NCBI GenBank assembly: GCA_002316005.1
Contig: DCIM01000030.1
Location: 1-7,588 of the forward strand
DNA from: Prevotellaceae bacterium UBA1726
Lineage (GTDB): Bacteria; Bacteroidota; Bacteroidia; Bacteroidales; Bacteroidaceae
Length of the DNA stretch: 7,588 bases
Direction: 5' to 3'
In this document: piece after piece, positions 4,838 to 7,588 of the stretch
Layout of the letters: each line of letters begins with the position of its first letter
Numbering within the stretch: position 1 is the first letter of the stretch
Translations under genes and position numbers: made by a program
Notes under the pieces: model-generated
Database searches by the model: none
What the model saw: only the letters and a program-made list of their open reading frames with translations
Told to the model about the DNA's origin: nothing

Positions 4838-7588
4838 TTACTTCAATACAGGAGTAAGGCGTAGAGTGTATGTGTAGCTTGAGCCACAAGTGTAACCGCT
4901 AACGACCTTATCACCACCACAACTTGCATTACCAAGACCACGCTGTGCCGCATCGAAATGAGCATAGATATTACTCTGGCGAGTAAGGTCATACCAGTGG
5001 TTCTTGTTTGCTGCCATATCCGAAGTATATGATGCACTGCTGTTCATGAACTTTGTCTGGTCATAGTGCGAGAGTGAGAATGCTACCGAACCGGAGGTTT
5101 CAATCTTCAAGCCCTTTGTACCGTTATCAAGAATGAGTTCGCGGAGTCCCTGATGATCACCAAATGTCTGTGGGTGTGGATTCTCGTCAATCATCTTGTC
5201 AACAGTTGTTGCGTAACGGCCAACGAATGAACCTGTCTGACGGTCAACATAGTTTGACCAAGGCCCCTTAGCCACATACTCTACATTGTCGAAACCAGAA
5301 GCAAACTGCATATAGATACCTACACGACCGGCATCTGAACCGCTATTGTTGGTGAGAGAAACCTTAACATCAAGAGTTCCGTCTGAATACCAAGTATATG
5401 TATAGCTTGCTGAGCCATCGCCAGAATAACTATTGCTACGGTCGTTATCAATCTTACGATAGCCATTGTAAACAGGAGCAGAAGCAATGTATTCTACGCC
5501 ATCATACTTATAGCTGGTGAGCTTACCGCTTGAAACAGTAACGCTGAGAGTCTTACCATTTACAGTAGCTGTCTTTGTTCCACTTGTGAATGTAGAACCG
5601 CTCTTTGATGCAAGGGCAGGACGTGAATTCAATGCAATCTGATCGCAAGCAATGTCATACCCCAGAGGTGCCCAGATAGTTGCTTCCTTCAATGCAAGAC
5701 TTACATTGAGCAGATACTCAGCATCTGTACCAACGGTTGTTGTATACGGAACAGTTACAGTACCGGTACTACCAGCTGCAACAGAAGGAGCTGCAACCTG
5801 ACCATCCTCTACTACATAACCATTCTTCAATACCTGATAGTGAACATAGTACTTATCAGCGATGTTTACGAATGAGTTCTTGTTCTTGATAGTGAGAGTC
5901 TTGCCCGAGAGCGAGAATGTAGCATTCTGGTAAACCTTCTTCACCTCAGTCAACTTTGCCGACCACTCTCGACCTGCAGTGATGATACCGTTGTTTACGA
6001 AGTTACCCTCGTAGTCATCAGCAAATGTATTTGCAGTATCGTAGCCTGAGATATAATAGTTGAAGCCATTAGTTGTCTTCATTGCCTTCTTCGAAGTCTT
6101 GTTGTATCCTGCAGAAATGTAGTTCTTCGCTGTATTTGGTTCAATAATGCTCTGGTCAACCCAGTCCCAGATACAACCACCGATGATACCGGTACTTGAC
6201 TCAATGACATTCCAGTATTCCTGAAGGTTTCCAACACCCTGACCCATTGCGTGAGCATACTCACAAATGAAGTAAGGCTTGCTGTTAAGACCACTCGATG
6301 CAGAACTTACAGACGAAACGGTTGGATACATGTTTGTTCCAAGGTCTGAGTAACTTGCACCACTTGAAGCACCCTCATAATGAACATATCGGCTATCAAG
6401 GCTCTTACATAAATTATATGTTGTGCTGAAGTTTGAACCACTACCCGACTCGTTTCCAAGCGACCAGAAGATAATCGAAGGGTGATTGCGGTCACGCTTC
6501 ACCATACGAGTAGTACGATCGCTGAACTGGTTTGTGAAACTGTTGTTGCTTGAAAGGCCCTGCATACCATGGCACTCCACATCAGCCTCGTCCATACAAT
6601 AGAGTCCGTAGTAGTCGAACATTGCATACATCTTTGGCTGGCGTGGATAGTGACTTGTACGGATGGTGTTCACATTTGCCTGCTTCATCATTGTCACATC
6701 CTTCAGCATTGTCTCTGTGTCAATAGCACGACCATAGAGAGGATGTGTATCCTGAGAGTTTACGCCCTTGAAGAATACACGCTGGCCATTGATGAGAATC
6801 TGATTGCTGCTCTTTGTGATATTGCGGAAACCATACTTTGTCGAGAATACCATCTCGTCGCCCTGGTTCACTACAACAGTGTAGAGGTAAGGATTCTCTG
6901 CTGTCCATGGTGTAAGACCTGAAAGACCTGAGAGAGTAACGGTTGCAGAAGCACTTGTAGCACTTGTCGTAGTGCTTACGCTTGTGTTTGCAGTCTTTAC
7001 TGTATTTCCATTTGCATCAAGGAGTGTTACTGTGATTGCCTTTGTTGAAGCCACCTTGTCGCGGTTGTCAACAGTAAGGGCAACACTCATCGAACCACTT
7101 GTTGCATCTGTACCGAGCGAAGAAGTGATATAATGGTCGCTTACGAATACCTTTGGTGTTGCTACGAGATATACATCACGATGAATACCTGAAAGGTGCC
7201 ACATGTCCTGACCTTCAAGGTAAGAACCGTCACACCAACGGTAGCAACGAACAGCAAGAACATTCTCGCCTGTTGTCACGAAATCTGTAACATCAAACTC
7301 TGCATCGGTATTTGAACCCTGTGAATAGCCTACGAACGAACCATTAACCCAGATAGCGATAGCACTGTAAGCACCATCGAAGTGGAGGAATGTACGCTTG
7401 TTCTCCCATCCTGTAGGAAGGGTGAAAGCACGACGATATGAACCAACCGGACAAGTACCGAAACCAGAACGGTTGGCCTGTGTTGCCCAGGTTGAAGAGT
7501 TTGCAGAGAATGGATAACCTACATTGGTATAAGCCGGACGGTCATAGCCTGCCATTTCCCAAGAGAGAGGCACCTTGATGTTATCCCA
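4838..7588 (-). CDS. LacZ-type GH2 beta-galactosidase, five-domain form (5' end outside window)
   Basis: Hydrolyses terminal beta-galactose with retention; probably exported, though the signal region is outside the window. The frame stays open to the right edge. GTG at 7571-7573 is an internal Val in WDNIKVPLSWEMAGYDRP, a conserved LacZ block, so about 90-130 N-terminal residues are missing. With the Trp codon at 7586-7588 as residue 1, 916 residues are visible: sugar-binding domain (1-145), Ig-like domain (150-260) with a Ser/Thr-rich stretch, TIM barrel (260-550), domain 4 (555-655), and a Bgal_small_N-type domain 5 (660-914, GPWSNYVDRQ and HFDAAQRGLG). The acid/base is E380 in SLGNES (6449-6451) and the nucleophile E443 in ICEYAHAMG (6260-6262). 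Equivalents of the E. coli metal ligands D201, E416 and H418 are present (D120, E338, H340), as are H391 (H313) and W568 (W474). The usual RHEHHP is SQDTHP, and W999 appears replaced. It ends at its own terminator, so it is not co-transcribed with the genes to its left. Confidence 0.95.
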   Translation of the reverse strand, partial: WDNIKVPLSWEMAGYDRPAYTNVGYPFSANSSTWATQANRSGFGTCPVGSYRRAFTLPTGWENKRTFLHFDGAYSAIAIWVNGSFVGYSQGSNTDAEFDVTDFVTTGENVLAVRCYRWCDGSYLEGQDMWHLSGIHRDVYLVATPKVFVSDHYITSSLGTDATSGSMSVALTVDNRDKVASTKAITVTLLDANGNTVKTANTSVSTTTSATSASATVTLSGLSGLTPWTAENPYLYTVVVNQGDEMVFSTKYGFRNITKSSNQILINGQRVFFKGVNSQDTHPLYGRAIDTETMLKDVTMMKQANVNTIRTSHYPRQPKMYAMFDYYGLYCMDEADVECHGMQGLSSNNSFTNQFSDRTTRMVKRDRNHPSIIFWSLGNESGSGSNFSTTYNLCKSLDSRYVHYEGASSGASYSDLGTNMYPTVSSVSSASSGLNSKPYFICEYAHAMGQGVGNLQEYWNVIESSTGIIGGCIWDWVDQSIIEPNTAKNYISAGYNKTSKKAMKTTNGFNYYISGYDTANTFADDYEGNFVNNGIITAGREWSAKLTEVKKVYQNATFSLSGKTLTIKNKNSFVNIADKYYVHYQVLKNGYVVEDGQVAAPSVAAGSTGTVTVPYTTTVGTDAEYLLNVSLALKEATIWAPLGYDIACDQIALNSRPALASKSGSTFTSGTKTATVNGKTLSVTVSSGKLTSYKYDGVEYIASAPVYNGYRKIDNDRSNSYSGDGSASYTYTWYSDGTLDVKVSLTNNSGSDAGRVGIYMQFASGFDNVEYVAKGPWSNYVDRQTGSFVGRYATTVDKMIDENPHPQTFGDHQGLRELILDNGTKGLKIETSGSVAFSLSHYDQTKFMNSSASYTSDMAANKNHWYDLTRQSNIYAHFDAAQRGLGNASCGGDKVVSGYTCGSSYTYTLRLTPVLK

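Noticed and set aside
4672..4857. A 61-codon + strand frame covering the gap between the LacZ-type gene and the lipoprotein gene
   Set aside because: It runs antisense through the terminator and promoter of the minus-strand units, has no promoter or leader of its own that I can see, and its product is unremarkable.
7571..7573. GTG as a possible start of the LacZ-type gene
   Set aside because: The frame continues upstream to the window edge and encodes WDNIK directly before it, part of a conserved LacZ motif. The true start is outside the window.
4838..7588. Possible pseudogene or frameshift in the large GH2 gene
   Set aside because: The frame is uninterrupted through all five domains to a natural C-terminus, and both catalytic Glu residues and the metal ligands are present. 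It is cut only by the window edge.

Overview
The window looks like part of a carbohydrate-utilisation region from a Bacteroidales bacterium, most likely Prevotella/Segatella-like. Three things point there. Two promoters carry the Bacteroidetes -7 element (TAnnTTTG) and both read TATCTTTG. The start codons follow short A/T-rich leaders with no Shine-Dalgarno sequence. The gene content is exported glycoside hydrolases plus a FimB/Mfa2-type lipoprotein. The genus is an inference; nothing in the window proves it.

All four genes are on the minus strand, so transcription runs from right to left. First comes a large LacZ-type GH2 beta-galactosidase (4838 to beyond 7588), whose N-terminus lies outside the window. 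It ends at a strong intrinsic terminator (4755-4799). A promoter (4695-4725) then drives a fimbrillin-like lipoprotein gene (3758-4669). A shorter, signal-peptide-bearing GH2 enzyme (1858-3717) follows after 40 nt and probably shares its mRNA. A second intrinsic terminator (1808-1839) closes that unit. A further promoter (1732-1763) starts a GH31 lipoprotein enzyme with a PA14 insert, resembling the BoGH31A/CjXyl31A alpha-xylosidases. The window cuts that gene just after its predicted catalytic nucleophile. The window therefore holds at least three terminator-separated transcription units rather than one operon.

As a working model, a LacZ-type beta-galactosidase, a second exo-acting GH2 and a GH31 alpha-xylosidase-like enzyme would together trim galactose and xylose side chains of a plant glycan such as xyloglucan. 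The substrate is not proven: no SusC/SusD pair, endo-glucanase or regulator is visible here. The fimbrillin-like lipoprotein is the odd member. It could be a surface adhesin or glycan-binding accessory protein rather than part of a pilus.

There is no stretch over 300 bases without a gene. The two larger gaps (1710-1857 and 4670-4837) are occupied by the terminators, promoters and candidate dyad operators listed. I saw no RNA genes, insertion sequences, CRISPR arrays or attachment sites. I found no clearly new system. The most unusual points are the fimbrillin-like/GH2 pairing, the inverted repeat over the -7 box, and active-site substitutions in the LacZ-type enzyme.
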